From: Deltaproteobacteria bacterium
GTDB taxonomy: Bacteria; Myxococcota_A; UBA796; GCA-2862545
Assembly: GCA_007693595.1 (NCBI GenBank)
Contig: REDI01000038.1
Location: 1 to 64,000, forward strand
Length of the DNA: 64,000 bases
Reading direction: 5' to 3'
Shown: piece after piece, positions 46,417 to 55,187 of the stretch
Layout: each line of letters opens with the position of its first letter
Numbering within the stretch: position 1 is the stretch's first letter
The notes under the pieces: generated by a model
What the model saw: only the letters and a program-made list of their open reading frames with translations
Database searches by the model: none
What the model was told of the DNA's origin: nothing
Made by a program: the position numbers and the translations under genes

Positions 46417-47096
46417 CCTCCCTCCCCGATCGACTCGCCCTCGTCCAAGAGACCATCCACAAAGCCTGTGCCACCGCTCGTCGAGATCCAGAGACCGTAG
46501 GGCTCATCGCGGTGAGCAAGCGGCACCCCCCGAGCGCCATCCTCCGCGCTCACGCGTCGGGTCACCTCGACTTCGGCGAAAACTATGCCCAGGAGCTTCG
46601 CGATAAGAGCCAGGACCTCCGCCGGACGACGCCACCGATCCGCTGGCACTTCATCGGTCAGATCCAGAGCAATAAGGCTAAGTATATCGCTCCTACGGCC
46701 TACCGGATCCACGCCCTCGAAGAGGTGCGGCACGCTCAAGCCCTCGCCCGTCGAGCCTCCGCCGAGCTCATCGGGCTGGTCGCCGTGAACGTCGCGCGAG
46801 AGCAGAGCAAGGGCGGCGTCCGAGTCGAGGAGGCCCTAGAGCGGTGCGCCGCGCTCGACGCGATCGATGGCATCACGATCCGCGGGCTGATGACCCTGCC
46901 TCCCCCCCAGGACGACCCCGAGCGGAGCGCACCGCACTTCGAGAAGCTCGCCCTCCTCGCAGAGGAAGGGCGCGCCCAGGGGCTCGAGCTCACCGAGCTG
47001 TCGATGGGCATGAGTCAGGACTACCACGTCGCCATCCGCTACGGCGCCACCTGGATCCGGGTCGGAACGGCGATCTTCGGGCCACGACCGAGCTGA
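46413..47096 (+). CDS. PLP homeostasis protein, YggS/PROSC family
   Basis: Protein of 227 residues from an ATG overlapping the maf stop (ATGA). PLP-binding Lys lies in LIAVSKRHP, followed by the family signatures FGENYAQEL, IRWHFIGQIQSNKAK and the end SMGMSQDYHVAIRYGATWIRVGTAIFG. It binds PLP in an alanine-racemase-like barrel and keeps the free PLP pool in balance. Confidence 0.95.
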   Translation: MTSLPDRLALVQETIHKACATARRDPETVGLIAVSKRHPPSAILRAHASGHLDFGENYAQELRDKSQDLRRTTPPIRWHFIGQIQSNKAKYIAPTAYRIHALEEVRHAQALARRASAELIGLVAVNVAREQSKGGVRVEEALERCAALDAIDGITIRGLMTLPPPQDDPERSAPHFEKLALLAEEGRAQGLELTELSMGMSQDYHVAIRYGATWIRVGTAIFGPRPS

Positions 47097-47100
47097 GGGC

Positions 47101-48762
47101 TCAGAACTCGACGTTGCGAACCGCTCCTGCGGTGAGGTCGACGCGCTGTTCCTTCCGCTTGCCCTTGTCGACGATGTGGATCGTGTATGCGCCGGGAGGA
47201 CGCTCGACATCGACAGGCGCCATGCCCACGGGGACGCCGTTGACGTACACCAACGTCGCCCGCGTCGCCCGGACCTTGAGCGTACCCGGCGTGTCGGCCG
47301 CGGGCGCCGCGCGCCGGACGGGCTGACGCACGGGTGCTGGCTTCGAAGCGGCCGCAGCAGGCTCTGGGGTCGCCTCGCCCTCGGGCTCGTCGGCCCCTTC
47401 TTCGGGGAGCGCTTCGGCCTCGTCCGACTCATCCGCCTCGTCGACGTCAGGGACCTCCTCGGTCAGGCCGGGGCGCACAACCTGGGGAACGGCCGGCGAG
47501 ACCGTCGCGGGTTCCTGGGAGGTCGGAGGGGCAGAGGATGGGATGGCCAGGAATAGGATCAGGCCCGCGAGCACGAAGACCGCGAGGAGCACCGCCGCGC
47601 CGGTCACCGCCAAGAACAGTGGGTCCTGCCAGAACGGGCCCGAGCTGTCCGCCTTGGGGCCCGATGGGGACGGCCCCGGCGCGGAGGCCGGCGCGGAGGA
47701 GGGAGAGGTCGGCGAACGCACCTCTGGTGGGGCTGCGCCGCCGGGGGGCGTAGGCACAAAGTCGGGCTTCGCGCTCTTGGCGTCGGGACCGACCTCGCGA
47801 TCGGAGGTGCGGCGGGTCGGCGCTGGCGTGAAGCGATCGAGAATACCGGGGATAGGAGGGGGCTCGGGCACGTTCATGGGCGCTCGGTAGAGGCTTGAGA
47901 AGTCCTCCATCGTCGCGGCCTGGGCCTCTTCGGTGGGAAGGTCACCCTCTTCATCTCGGAACCAGTCGTCTTCGAGCCCTCCTTCATCGAGTCCTTGCAC
48001 CGCGGACTCTTCGGCGGGCGCCCCCCTTGGACCCGAAGCGCGCTCCCGGGCAGGCTCAGGCGTACCGGAGACCATGGCCTCGCTCCCATCAAAGCCCGGC
48101 GGCAAGGAGTCTGGAGTGGGGCGCAGTGGCGCTGCCGGCTCGTCCAGAGGTTCAGGCGGCGTGTCGTCGAACTGCACGAAGCTCTGAGGCGGCCCGCTCG
48201 GCGCAGACACGTCGGGCGACCCACCGCTCGGCGAAGGATCCGACAGAGAGTCCGACTCCGAGAGCTGCTCCCAGCTCTCTTGGGGACGGGCCGGCTCGGA
48301 GCTGGAGTCTCTCGCGGTACTCGGGAAGGCGGAGCGGGCTGCGGTGGGATCGGAGCTGAGCAAGCCCCCGCGGCGCCTGGAGCGCCCTCCAAGGCCCAAG
48401 CCGCGCTGGGAGGACGAGGCGAAGGACGAGGGCGGGGGGGCCTCGGTGGGCGGGGGGGCGGGGGTGGGCGGGGACGGCTCGGCAGCCTCGGGCGGGTCGT
48501 CGGCTCCCTGATCGGCGGCCTCCGTGTCCGCAAGCTGATCGTCCGCTCCCCGATCGTCGGCTGCCGCAGCGGGCTCCGACTCGCTCCCGTCCGAGCTGGG
48601 CTCTGGCGCGTCATCGTCGTCGACAGCTGTCGCTTCGGTCGAGGCCTCGGCCGGTGGATCCTTGTCTGCCGAGGATGTGAGCGAGGAGGGTGACGAGGGA
48701 GGCAGGGGCAAACCTGTCGGCCCCTTCGAGCCTCCGAGCAGACCTTTACGACGACGTGCCAT
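47101..48762 (-). CDS. membrane protein with disordered N-terminus and PEGA domain
   Basis: Protein of 553 residues. The first 380 or so are low-complexity, Pro/Ser/acid-rich and probably cytoplasmic and unfolded. One transmembrane helix lies at about 381-408. A Pro/acidic linker is followed by a C-terminal PEGA-type domain (TLVYVNGVPVGMAPVDV, then PPGAYTIHIV), a beta-rich extracytoplasmic module common in myxobacterial surface proteins. It follows the gene at 48769 by six bases, last in a three-gene operon. Confidence 0.8.
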   Translation of the reverse strand: MARRRKGLLGGSKGPTGLPLPPSSPSSLTSSADKDPPAEASTEATAVDDDDAPEPSSDGSESEPAAAADDRGADDQLADTEAADQGADDPPEAAEPSPPTPAPPPTEAPPPSSFASSSQRGLGLGGRSRRRGGLLSSDPTAARSAFPSTARDSSSEPARPQESWEQLSESDSLSDPSPSGGSPDVSAPSGPPQSFVQFDDTPPEPLDEPAAPLRPTPDSLPPGFDGSEAMVSGTPEPARERASGPRGAPAEESAVQGLDEGGLEDDWFRDEEGDLPTEEAQAATMEDFSSLYRAPMNVPEPPPIPGILDRFTPAPTRRTSDREVGPDAKSAKPDFVPTPPGGAAPPEVRSPTSPSSAPASAPGPSPSGPKADSSGPFWQDPLFLAVTGAAVLLAVFVLAGLILFLAIPSSAPPTSQEPATVSPAVPQVVRPGLTEEVPDVDEADESDEAEALPEEGADEPEGEATPEPAAAASKPAPVRQPVRRAAPAADTPGTLKVRATRATLVYVNGVPVGMAPVDVERPPGAYTIHIVDKGKRKEQRVDLTAGAVRNVEF

Positions 48763-48768
48763 GGTGCT

Positions 48769-49254
48769 CTAGCCCTCCCAGAGTCCCGCGAGTTCAGGTG
48801 GGGCTTGTCCGCGAGAGACCAGCGCGCGCGCCCCATCGGCCCAGTCCGGGTGAATCGACACCAACGCCCCAGAGGGCGCCCGAGTGAGGACCAGGCCTCC
48901 GAGCTGAATCAGGACCGAGACCGCGTAGGCCGCGACTTCGTAGTCTTCGGCGGGTAGGCCTCGGTACAGATTCTCGCGACGGGTCGTCCGGTCGCCGATG
49001 AGCTCACGCTGTAGCATGGCCTCGATCATGCCACGCACGATGGCCCTCCGCCGGTTGTCGTCGTCGGGAAGCTCGATGGAGCCCCACCACGTCTCGATCC
49101 CGCCGAACACTCGAAGTTGGGCGATCCGGTCGCGTGGAACCGAGGGTTCCACAGAATGACCCGCCATCACGAGCAAGCGAACGACCTCGAAGGGATGCTC
49201 ACCGAGCTCGAGGGCCGCGCCATGAAGGTCTAGGGGTTTGAGGGCATCAAGCAT
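48769..49254 (-). CDS. hypothetical protein of the PEGA operon
   Basis: Protein of 161 residues from the ATG at 49254, overlapping the stop of the coiled-coil gene by eight bases; the frame is open to 49293. Mixed helical with a Trp-rich segment (ETWWGSIELPDDDNRRRAI). No export signal. I do not recognise the family. Coupling to both neighbours points to a shared task. Confidence 0.68.
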   Translation of the reverse strand: MLDALKPLDLHGAALELGEHPFEVVRLLVMAGHSVEPSVPRDRIAQLRVFGGIETWWGSIELPDDDNRRRAIVRGMIEAMLQRELIGDRTTRRENLYRGLPAEDYEVAAYAVSVLIQLGGLVLTRAPSGALVSIHPDWADGARALVSRGQAPPELAGLWEG

Positions 49255-50155
49255 CGTCCACCTCTTCGTCATCGGCGGGGAGTAGAAGGTCAACCGGCAC
49301 CTTGGCGAGACGGAGCTCTACCCGAGCCGCAGCGATGTCGACAGCCGATTCGAAGGTCTGCTCCATGGCCGCCTGCAGACGCTCTGGGAAACCCGACATG
49401 TCGAGGGGGATCTCAAGCTCCATCGCGAGCAGCCCTTCATGGCCACCATAGACCGCCTCGGCCGCCTCGGCCGCGGTGCCGCGGAGCGCCGTGTACAGCC
49501 CCTCGACGATCTTTGCAGCGATGCGCGTATCGAGTCCCGCTGGACGCCCCGCCCACTGGCTGTAGACGTCAGCGGAGACGGGTGTGATGATCATGACCAG
49601 CCCCTCATCGCTCGAGAAGACGACATCGAGCGGGATCGACTCGGCGTCGAGCTCCGGGGTGACGTCGAGCTCCTCGAGATGCGCCCGAAGCTGATCGCGC
49701 ACCTTATTGTGCACCTCTTCGATGGCCTTGCGATAGGAGGGCGGAAGCTGAGCCAGCGCCGCGTCGCCGCCGTCGCGGAACTGCTGGTACTCCGCCACGA
49801 GCGGTGCGATCTCGGGTGACTGCAGCGCCTTGTTCTTCTGGGCTTCGACCGCCGCGACCGCCTCGGCCCACATCGCCGCGCGCTCCGCGAGGCGGCCCGA
49901 GTGTTCACGAAGGACCTGAAAGATGAGCTCAGCGCCACCTTCGAACTCCGGGTCCTGTTCCTGCTCGATCTGCGCCCTGGACTCCTGGAGCGTCTGGATC
50001 TGTGCCTGAAGGTTCTGGATGCTCTCTTGTAGCCGCTCGATCTCTTCGTCGACCTCGGCCAGGCGCGCGCTGTGACGCTCCTGAGCCGCGACACGTTGCT
50101 CCTCGACGGCCCGGAGGGCGTCGGCGATGGAGCCCGGCTGCTCATGTGTACTCAT
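49247..50155 (-). CDS. coiled-coil protein
   Basis: Protein of 302 residues from the ATG at 50155 with GGAG upstream; the frame runs open to 50938 but the upstream part is Arg/Gly-rich and not protein-like. Residues 15-70 form a heptad coiled coil (IERLQESIQNLQAQIQTLQE); the rest is helical then mixed (PLDVVFSSDEGLVMIITPV). No signal or membrane helix. Family not recognised. Confidence 0.78.
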   Translation of the reverse strand: MSTHEQPGSIADALRAVEEQRVAAQERHSARLAEVDEEIERLQESIQNLQAQIQTLQESRAQIEQEQDPEFEGGAELIFQVLREHSGRLAERAAMWAEAVAAVEAQKNKALQSPEIAPLVAEYQQFRDGGDAALAQLPPSYRKAIEEVHNKVRDQLRAHLEELDVTPELDAESIPLDVVFSSDEGLVMIITPVSADVYSQWAGRPAGLDTRIAAKIVEGLYTALRGTAAEAAEAVYGGHEGLLAMELEIPLDMSGFPERLQAAMEQTFESAVDIAAARVELRLAKVPVDLLLPADDEEVDDA

Positions 50156-50467
50156 GCTGTCTCCGGGGTGGGCCACAACCCTACCACCAGTGAACCCACC
50201 CGTGGGGTGGCCCCCGAGATCCGTGCGACGGCCGTGGGCTGCGCCCGCCGCTCGCAGACGGCGCGAGCCGACTCCTCGGCCAGCGCGCGCACCCGCGCGC
50301 TTCGAGCTCCAGCGCTCCTGGCACATCAAGCCGCGTCGCGCGACGACTCCCTCCCCGTCGGAGTCAGGGTTCGACGATCGCAGCTGGCAGAGATCGAGAC
50401 GACGTCCTACGATCTCGCTCGACGGGCACGACGGCCCCCACCCCTCCCCGCAACGGCCAAGCTCCCG
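50156..50467. other. 312-base divergent intergenic region
   Basis: Between the divergent starts at 50155 and 50468. A plus-strand frame is open through it but its translation is Arg/Ala/Ser-rich with no family or start-site support. CCACCC near 50195 with GGGTGG just after could form a small hairpin. I see no clear promoter, RNA gene or other repeat. Confidence 0.4.
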
Positions 50468-51151
50468 ATGAACGCTCCCTCCCTCCCCAACGGCCTGGCG
50501 CTCCTCGCGGCGATCGCGACATGCGGCGCAGCGCTGGCGAGCCCACCCCCCTTCGAGGTGAGCGAGTCCTGGGAAGTGGTCGAACGGAGCGAAGACGTCG
50601 TTGTCTTTCGCTATCGTGACAGCGCTCACGGGGTTCGCATCAACCTGCGACCAGGCCCCAGAGGCCGCGTACCCGGTGTCGCCCCCATCCTGCACGGCAA
50701 GACCTGGGAGGTTCACGAAGGCGAGCGCCTCTTTCCCCTCTTCGCGATGCCCTACGCAGACCGAGAGCCCCGAGGCGTCGAGATCCGATCCCAGGGGCCG
50801 GACCTCTTCATCGAGCTTCGCGGCCCGCCCCTCGGCGAGTTGGTCGACCACCCCGAGGCGCCCGACGACCCGGTGCTCTCCCGGCTTCGGATCCGGCCTC
50901 GCCCAGGTTCCTGGAAGATTATCGCGCAAGGCCTCCACCTATGGTCCTTCCCCGCCCAGGACCTGAGCCTCCATCAGCTCGGCGACGCCCGCACGCTGAG
51001 CTGCGCTTGGGGGGTGGTGCACCTGCAGGGTCGCGCGTCAGGATCGCGGAGCCTGTGGACCCCCGACCGGCTGTGGATCGACACCACCCCTTCTGCCGCC
51101 GCCTTCGATCCCTACCCGACCCTCGAGCTCACCGTCCCGCTCAGCCCTTGA
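50468..51151 (+). CDS. exported hypothetical protein
   Basis: Protein of 227 residues from the ATG at 50468. Signal peptide about 1-24 ending ALASPPP. The mature part is beta-rich (DVVVFRYRDSAHGVRINLR, WEVHEGERLFPLFAMPYAD) with no known domain. No lipobox. It converges with malG, the last 11 bases overlapping. Confidence 0.68.
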   Translation: MNAPSLPNGLALLAAIATCGAALASPPPFEVSESWEVVERSEDVVVFRYRDSAHGVRINLRPGPRGRVPGVAPILHGKTWEVHEGERLFPLFAMPYADREPRGVEIRSQGPDLFIELRGPPLGELVDHPEAPDDPVLSRLRIRPRPGSWKIIAQGLHLWSFPAQDLSLHQLGDARTLSCAWGVVHLQGRASGSRSLWTPDRLWIDTTPSAAAFDPYPTLELTVPLSP

Positions 51152-51989
51152 CCGCCCCCGAGGTCAGTCCCTCGACAAAGTAGCGTTGGAGCGCAAAGAA
51201 GAGGGCAACCACCGGGATCGAAACCAGGATGGCGCCCGCCGCGAAGTGCCCCCAAGACGCCCCATAGTCATCGACGTAGCTCTGGAGCACCACCGGGAGC
51301 GTGTAGGCGCGGGGGTCGCCGAGAAGGGTCGCGGCGAGGATATACTCATTCCACGCCGTCATGAACGAGAACAGCCCGGTCACCGCCAAGGCAGGTCTCG
51401 CGAGCGGCAAGATCACCTTGGTGAAGGTGGTCCACCGCGACGCCCCATCGAGCAGCGCTGCTTCTTCGAGGGCGACCGGGATGGTGTCGAAGTAGCCCTT
51501 GAGGGTCCACACACTGAAGGGCACCGCCGTCGTCGCATACACGAGCGCGAGACCGAGGAGGCTATCGAGAAGACCAAGGGTATCGAGCAGGATGTACAGC
51601 GGGATCGCCATCACGACCCCCGGGAACATCTGGGTGACAAGAAAGGCGCTCATACCGGCATCTCGGCCCGGAAAGGCCCAGCGCGAGAGCGCATATCCAG
51701 CGCTGGTCGCGAGGACGAGCCCCACCCCAGCGGTGGCCGTGGCGACCACCAGGCTGTTGAAGAGCTGTGCCCCGAAGAGCCAGTATCCTCCGTCGAAGGT
51801 CCAGATGACATCGACGAAGTTCTGAAGGGTGAGCCGACCCGACAGCAGGGTGGGATCGCTCGAGAACTGCTGCGAGGGAGACAGGGCCATGCGCACCACC
51901 CACAGCACGGGATACAGGGCTAGGAGCGTGATCACCACCAAGGCGAGGTGAGTCAACACCACCCGAAGCGTCGAGGGGGAGCGCGCCAT
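51141..51989 (-). CDS. malG: sugar ABC transporter permease, MalG type
   Basis: Protein of 282 residues with about six transmembrane helices. The EAA loop that docks on the ATPase is EEAALLDGASRWTTFTKVILPLA (about residues 188-210). The C-terminal YFVEGLTSGAVKG is typical of MalG. Its start abuts the fused MalE-MalF gene stop (sharing one base), so it is translated as part of that operon. Maltose or another oligosaccharide is the likely class of substrate. Confidence 0.9.
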   Translation of the reverse strand: MARSPSTLRVVLTHLALVVITLLALYPVLWVVRMALSPSQQFSSDPTLLSGRLTLQNFVDVIWTFDGGYWLFGAQLFNSLVVATATAGVGLVLATSAGYALSRWAFPGRDAGMSAFLVTQMFPGVVMAIPLYILLDTLGLLDSLLGLALVYATTAVPFSVWTLKGYFDTIPVALEEAALLDGASRWTTFTKVILPLARPALAVTGLFSFMTAWNEYILAATLLGDPRAYTLPVVLQSYVDDYGASWGHFAAGAILVSIPVVALFFALQRYFVEGLTSGAVKG

Positions 51990-54148
51990 CAGAGCACCTT
52001 CCGGCCAGCGAGGCGGTTCGCGAGCCGACTGTAGAAGAGCAGAACGAGGAAGATCAGCACCGCATAGGCCGCCGCGTAGCCATAGCGGTTCCCACGCGAG
52101 AACGCCCAGCGATAGGCCTCCGAGATGAGGATCTCGGTGCTGCCGTCGGGCTCACCGGCCGAGACCAGGTAGATCACGTTGAACATGTTGAAAGTCCAGA
52201 CCGATCCCAGGATCATCGCTGGGAGGAGGGCGGGCATCAACATGGGCCAAGTGACGTGCCGAAAGCGCTGCCAGGCCCCGGCTCCATCGACCTCCGCGGC
52301 CTCTTCGAGATCGCGTGGAATACTCTGGAGCGCGCCGAGCGTCACCACCATCATGAAGGGGAAGCCCAGCCAGGTATTGGTGGTGAGGTTCGCCGCAAAT
52401 CCTGTGGCAAAGCTCGAGAACCAATCGATCTGCAAGGCCTCTCCCCGAAGCAGGAGCAAGCCCAGGATCGCGTTGATCGCCCCCACCTGGGCATCGAAGA
52501 GCGAGCGCCAGATCAGGGCCGTGATGTAGTTCGGCACGGCCCAGGGCAAGATGAGCAGCGCTCGCCAGACCCCTCGGAGCCCGACCCAGGGCTCGCGCAG
52601 GAGCATGGCGAGCGCGACCCCGATCACCACGTGCAGCGTCACGTTACTCACCGTCCATAACACGGTGACGACCAAGGTAAAACCAAAGGACATGGGCGAG
52701 GTGATCGGCCAGTCGCGCGCGAGCAGGATGTCGATGAAGTGCGCGAGTCCTACGAAGCTCCACTCCCCTTGATGGTGGGCGAAGAGCGCCACGGCCGCGC
52801 CGGTGAGGAAGGGCACCACCACCAGCACCACCATCGCCAGCCCCGCTGGGGCGATCCAGAGGTAATCCGGCGCGTGAACGAGCATACGACGCCGAAGATC
52901 GGGGTCGCGGAGTCGGTAGCCCAGCGCGCCGAGCCCCGCGAGGGCCAACAAAGCCAACACGATCCCGTAGGGCCAGGGGTTGGCGGGCGGTGGAGGGGGG
53001 CGCCGGAGCACGGTAGCGTGCTGTTGGGCTGCCGCCATCGCGCGATCGGGGAGCACCGTGCCTCGAAGGACCTGGCGCAGCGCCCGGGCCAGCCCCTCCC
53101 AGGCGGACTGCACCTCGGGATCGGTCGGCAGCGGCTCGGAGCGGGCCGCCTGATCGAGCTGCACCTGCAGGATGGGGTCGCTCGGGACCACCCGGCTCGC
53201 GGTGACAGCCTGCCGTCCTACCTCTTGCCGGATCTGAGCTCCGTCAACCCCCGAGAGGAAGGACGCCAGCTCGGCGGCCGCCTCGGGATCCTGACCTCGG
53301 GCCGCGACGAAGGCGGCTTCGACGGTGAGGTAAGGGCGAGCCGGCTCCCCGGTCGGGCTGACCAGGGGGAGCGGAGCCGCCGCCACCCGGCGCCCGAGAT
53401 CTGCGACGCGCCACGGGCCATCGATGATCATCGCGGCCCGTCCTTCGGTATAGAGCGATGATACCCGATCTGCCGAGGGGGCGGTGGGCATGAGCGCCGC
53501 GAGCTCCGCGGCGAACGTCAGCGCGTCGACCTGCGCTCGGGTATCGAGCGTGGGCTCCCCCATCTCGTCGATGGCGGCCCCGCCAAAGCCGTGCATCCAC
53601 GGGGCGTGGTAGAAGGGTGTGCCCGCTTCATAGACAAGGCCATACCTTCCATCTTCCGTCAGCGCGGCGCTCAGCGCTAGCAGCTCGTCCGTGGTCCGCG
53701 GGGGCGTGTCGATGACCTCAGGGTCATAGATCAGCATCAGCGACTTGAAGGCGAGGGGCTGCCCCCAGAGCTCTCCTCCTTCGGTCAGCGCTTCGATGGC
53801 GGGATCGCGGTGTTCCCCAGAGACGTCCCCCGCCGGGACCAGCAGACCCATCCGTCGCCACTTGCCCAGGTTGCCTTGGGCGGCGATGAAGAGGTCCGGG
53901 CCATTTCCTCGGGGGATGGCCGTCTCGAGCTTGGAGTCGTAGACGCCGAAGCTCACCGACACGAGCCGAACCCGGTGACCGCGCCCCTCGGCGAAGCGAT
54001 CCACGGCCTCGCGCAGCGCCGCTTCTTCGGCACCGCGGTAGGCATGCCAGACCGTCAGATCCGCCGCATGAGCCCAGGTGGGTGCCAGGAGGCAGGCGAC
54101 CACTACCCCGCACAGCAGCAGCGCCTGGAGCGCTCGTCGGGCCTTCAC
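51989..54148 (-). CDS. fused sugar-binding protein and MalF-type permease
   Basis: Protein of 719 residues that joins two normally separate ABC-importer parts. Residues 1-28 are a signal peptide, about 29-385 a MalE-like solute-binding domain (LTVWHAYRGAEEAALREAVDRF, EGRAAMIIDGPW), then a helix at about 393-412 and a MalF-like permease from about 425 with six further helices and the EAA loop EEAAEVDGAGAWQRFRHVTWP. The extra helix places the binding domain outside while letting the permease cross the membrane. No separate malE or malF gene is present. The fused binding domain can only serve its own transporter. Confidence 0.9.
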   Translation of the reverse strand: MKARRALQALLLCGVVVACLLAPTWAHAADLTVWHAYRGAEEAALREAVDRFAEGRGHRVRLVSVSFGVYDSKLETAIPRGNGPDLFIAAQGNLGKWRRMGLLVPAGDVSGEHRDPAIEALTEGGELWGQPLAFKSLMLIYDPEVIDTPPRTTDELLALSAALTEDGRYGLVYEAGTPFYHAPWMHGFGGAAIDEMGEPTLDTRAQVDALTFAAELAALMPTAPSADRVSSLYTEGRAAMIIDGPWRVADLGRRVAAAPLPLVSPTGEPARPYLTVEAAFVAARGQDPEAAAELASFLSGVDGAQIRQEVGRQAVTASRVVPSDPILQVQLDQAARSEPLPTDPEVQSAWEGLARALRQVLRGTVLPDRAMAAAQQHATVLRRPPPPPANPWPYGIVLALLALAGLGALGYRLRDPDLRRRMLVHAPDYLWIAPAGLAMVVLVVVPFLTGAAVALFAHHQGEWSFVGLAHFIDILLARDWPITSPMSFGFTLVVTVLWTVSNVTLHVVIGVALAMLLREPWVGLRGVWRALLILPWAVPNYITALIWRSLFDAQVGAINAILGLLLLRGEALQIDWFSSFATGFAANLTTNTWLGFPFMMVVTLGALQSIPRDLEEAAEVDGAGAWQRFRHVTWPMLMPALLPAMILGSVWTFNMFNVIYLVSAGEPDGSTEILISEAYRWAFSRGNRYGYAAAYAVLIFLVLLFYSRLANRLAGRKVL

Positions 54149-55182
54149 GGCAGGCGCTCGCCGGTCTCGGCGTGGAAGCGGTGAACGACCCGCGGCAGGA
54201 GCGAGACGACCTCGCCAGGCTGGGCCTGGCAGGGCTCGGGCACCTGCGCCACGAGCTTTCGGTCTGGTCCGAGATCGAGGTGCAAGAGCGCCTCGGCCCC
54301 CAACGACTCGATGACCTCGATCTGGCCCCGCAGCGGACCGCGGCCGACCTCGATGTCGGTGGGCCGCAGTCCGAGGGTCATCGCGCCTTCGCCGGGCAGC
54401 TCCAGCTCCCCCTCGAGGCCATCGATGCGGACCGTTCCCCCGGCCCCGACCGCGGGAAGAAGGGCCATGGAGGGCGAACCGATGAAGGTTCCTACGAAGG
54501 TATTCGCGGGTCGATCGAAGAGCTCACGCGGAGTTCCGACCTGCTGGACGACCCCTTGATGCAAGACCACAATCCGATCGGCGAGGGTCAAAGCCTCGAC
54601 CTGATCGTGCGTGACGTGAAAGACGGTCGTCTGGAGTCGGCGGTGCAGGTGCTTCAGCTCGACACGCATATGATGGCGCAGCGAAGCGTCGAGGTTCGAC
54701 AGCGGCTCATCGAAGAGGAAGACGTCCGGCCTGCGCACGATCGCTCGCCCCATCGCGACCCGCTGGCGCTGCCCCCCCGAGAGCTGCCCTGGAAGCCGGT
54801 CGAGCAAGGGAACCAGATCGAGCATCGCCGCAACGTCTTCGACGGCCTCTCGGATCTCGGCCTTGGGGCGACGGGCGACCTCAAGGGCGAAGCCCATGTT
54901 CCGACGAACGGTCATGTGAGGGTACAGGGCGTAGCTCTGAAAGACCATCGCGACGTTCCTGGCTCGGGGGGAGAGATCGTTGACGCGACGTCCGCCGATC
55001 TCGAGGGTGCCCGCCGTGATCTCCTCGAGTCCGGCGATACACCGGAGCAAGGTAGACTTTCCACAGCCCGAAGGCCCCACCAAGACGATGTACTCCCCAT
55101 CCTCCACGTCGAGATCGATGCCCTCCAGCACCGAGGTGCTGCCGTATCGCTTGTAGAGCCCGTTAAGGGTGACGCCGGCCAC
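54145..55182 (-). CDS. sugar ABC transporter ATPase, MalK/UgpC type
   Basis: Protein of about 345 residues. I chose the GTG at 55182 (VAGVTLNGLYKRYG), five bases after the upstream stop; the frame runs to 55221 inside the upstream gene. Walker A GPSGCGKST at 36-44, Q-loop VFQSYALYPHM, signature LSGGQRQRVAMGRA, Walker B VFLFDEPLSNLD, switch HVTHDQ. A TOBE-type regulatory domain fills about 230-345. It would energise the fused MalE-MalF and MalG; its stop overlaps the fusion gene. Confidence 0.92.
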   Translation of the reverse strand: MAGVTLNGLYKRYGSTSVLEGIDLDVEDGEYIVLVGPSGCGKSTLLRCIAGLEEITAGTLEIGGRRVNDLSPRARNVAMVFQSYALYPHMTVRRNMGFALEVARRPKAEIREAVEDVAAMLDLVPLLDRLPGQLSGGQRQRVAMGRAIVRRPDVFLFDEPLSNLDASLRHHMRVELKHLHRRLQTTVFHVTHDQVEALTLADRIVVLHQGVVQQVGTPRELFDRPANTFVGTFIGSPSMALLPAVGAGGTVRIDGLEGELELPGEGAMTLGLRPTDIEVGRGPLRGQIEVIESLGAEALLHLDLGPDRKLVAQVPEPCQAQPGEVVSLLPRVVHRFHAETGERLP

Positions 55183-55187
55183 GGGGC

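Noticed and set aside
50156-50467. Open frame leading into the exported protein at 50468
   Set aside because: Low-complexity translation; a signal peptide begins right after the ATG at 50468.
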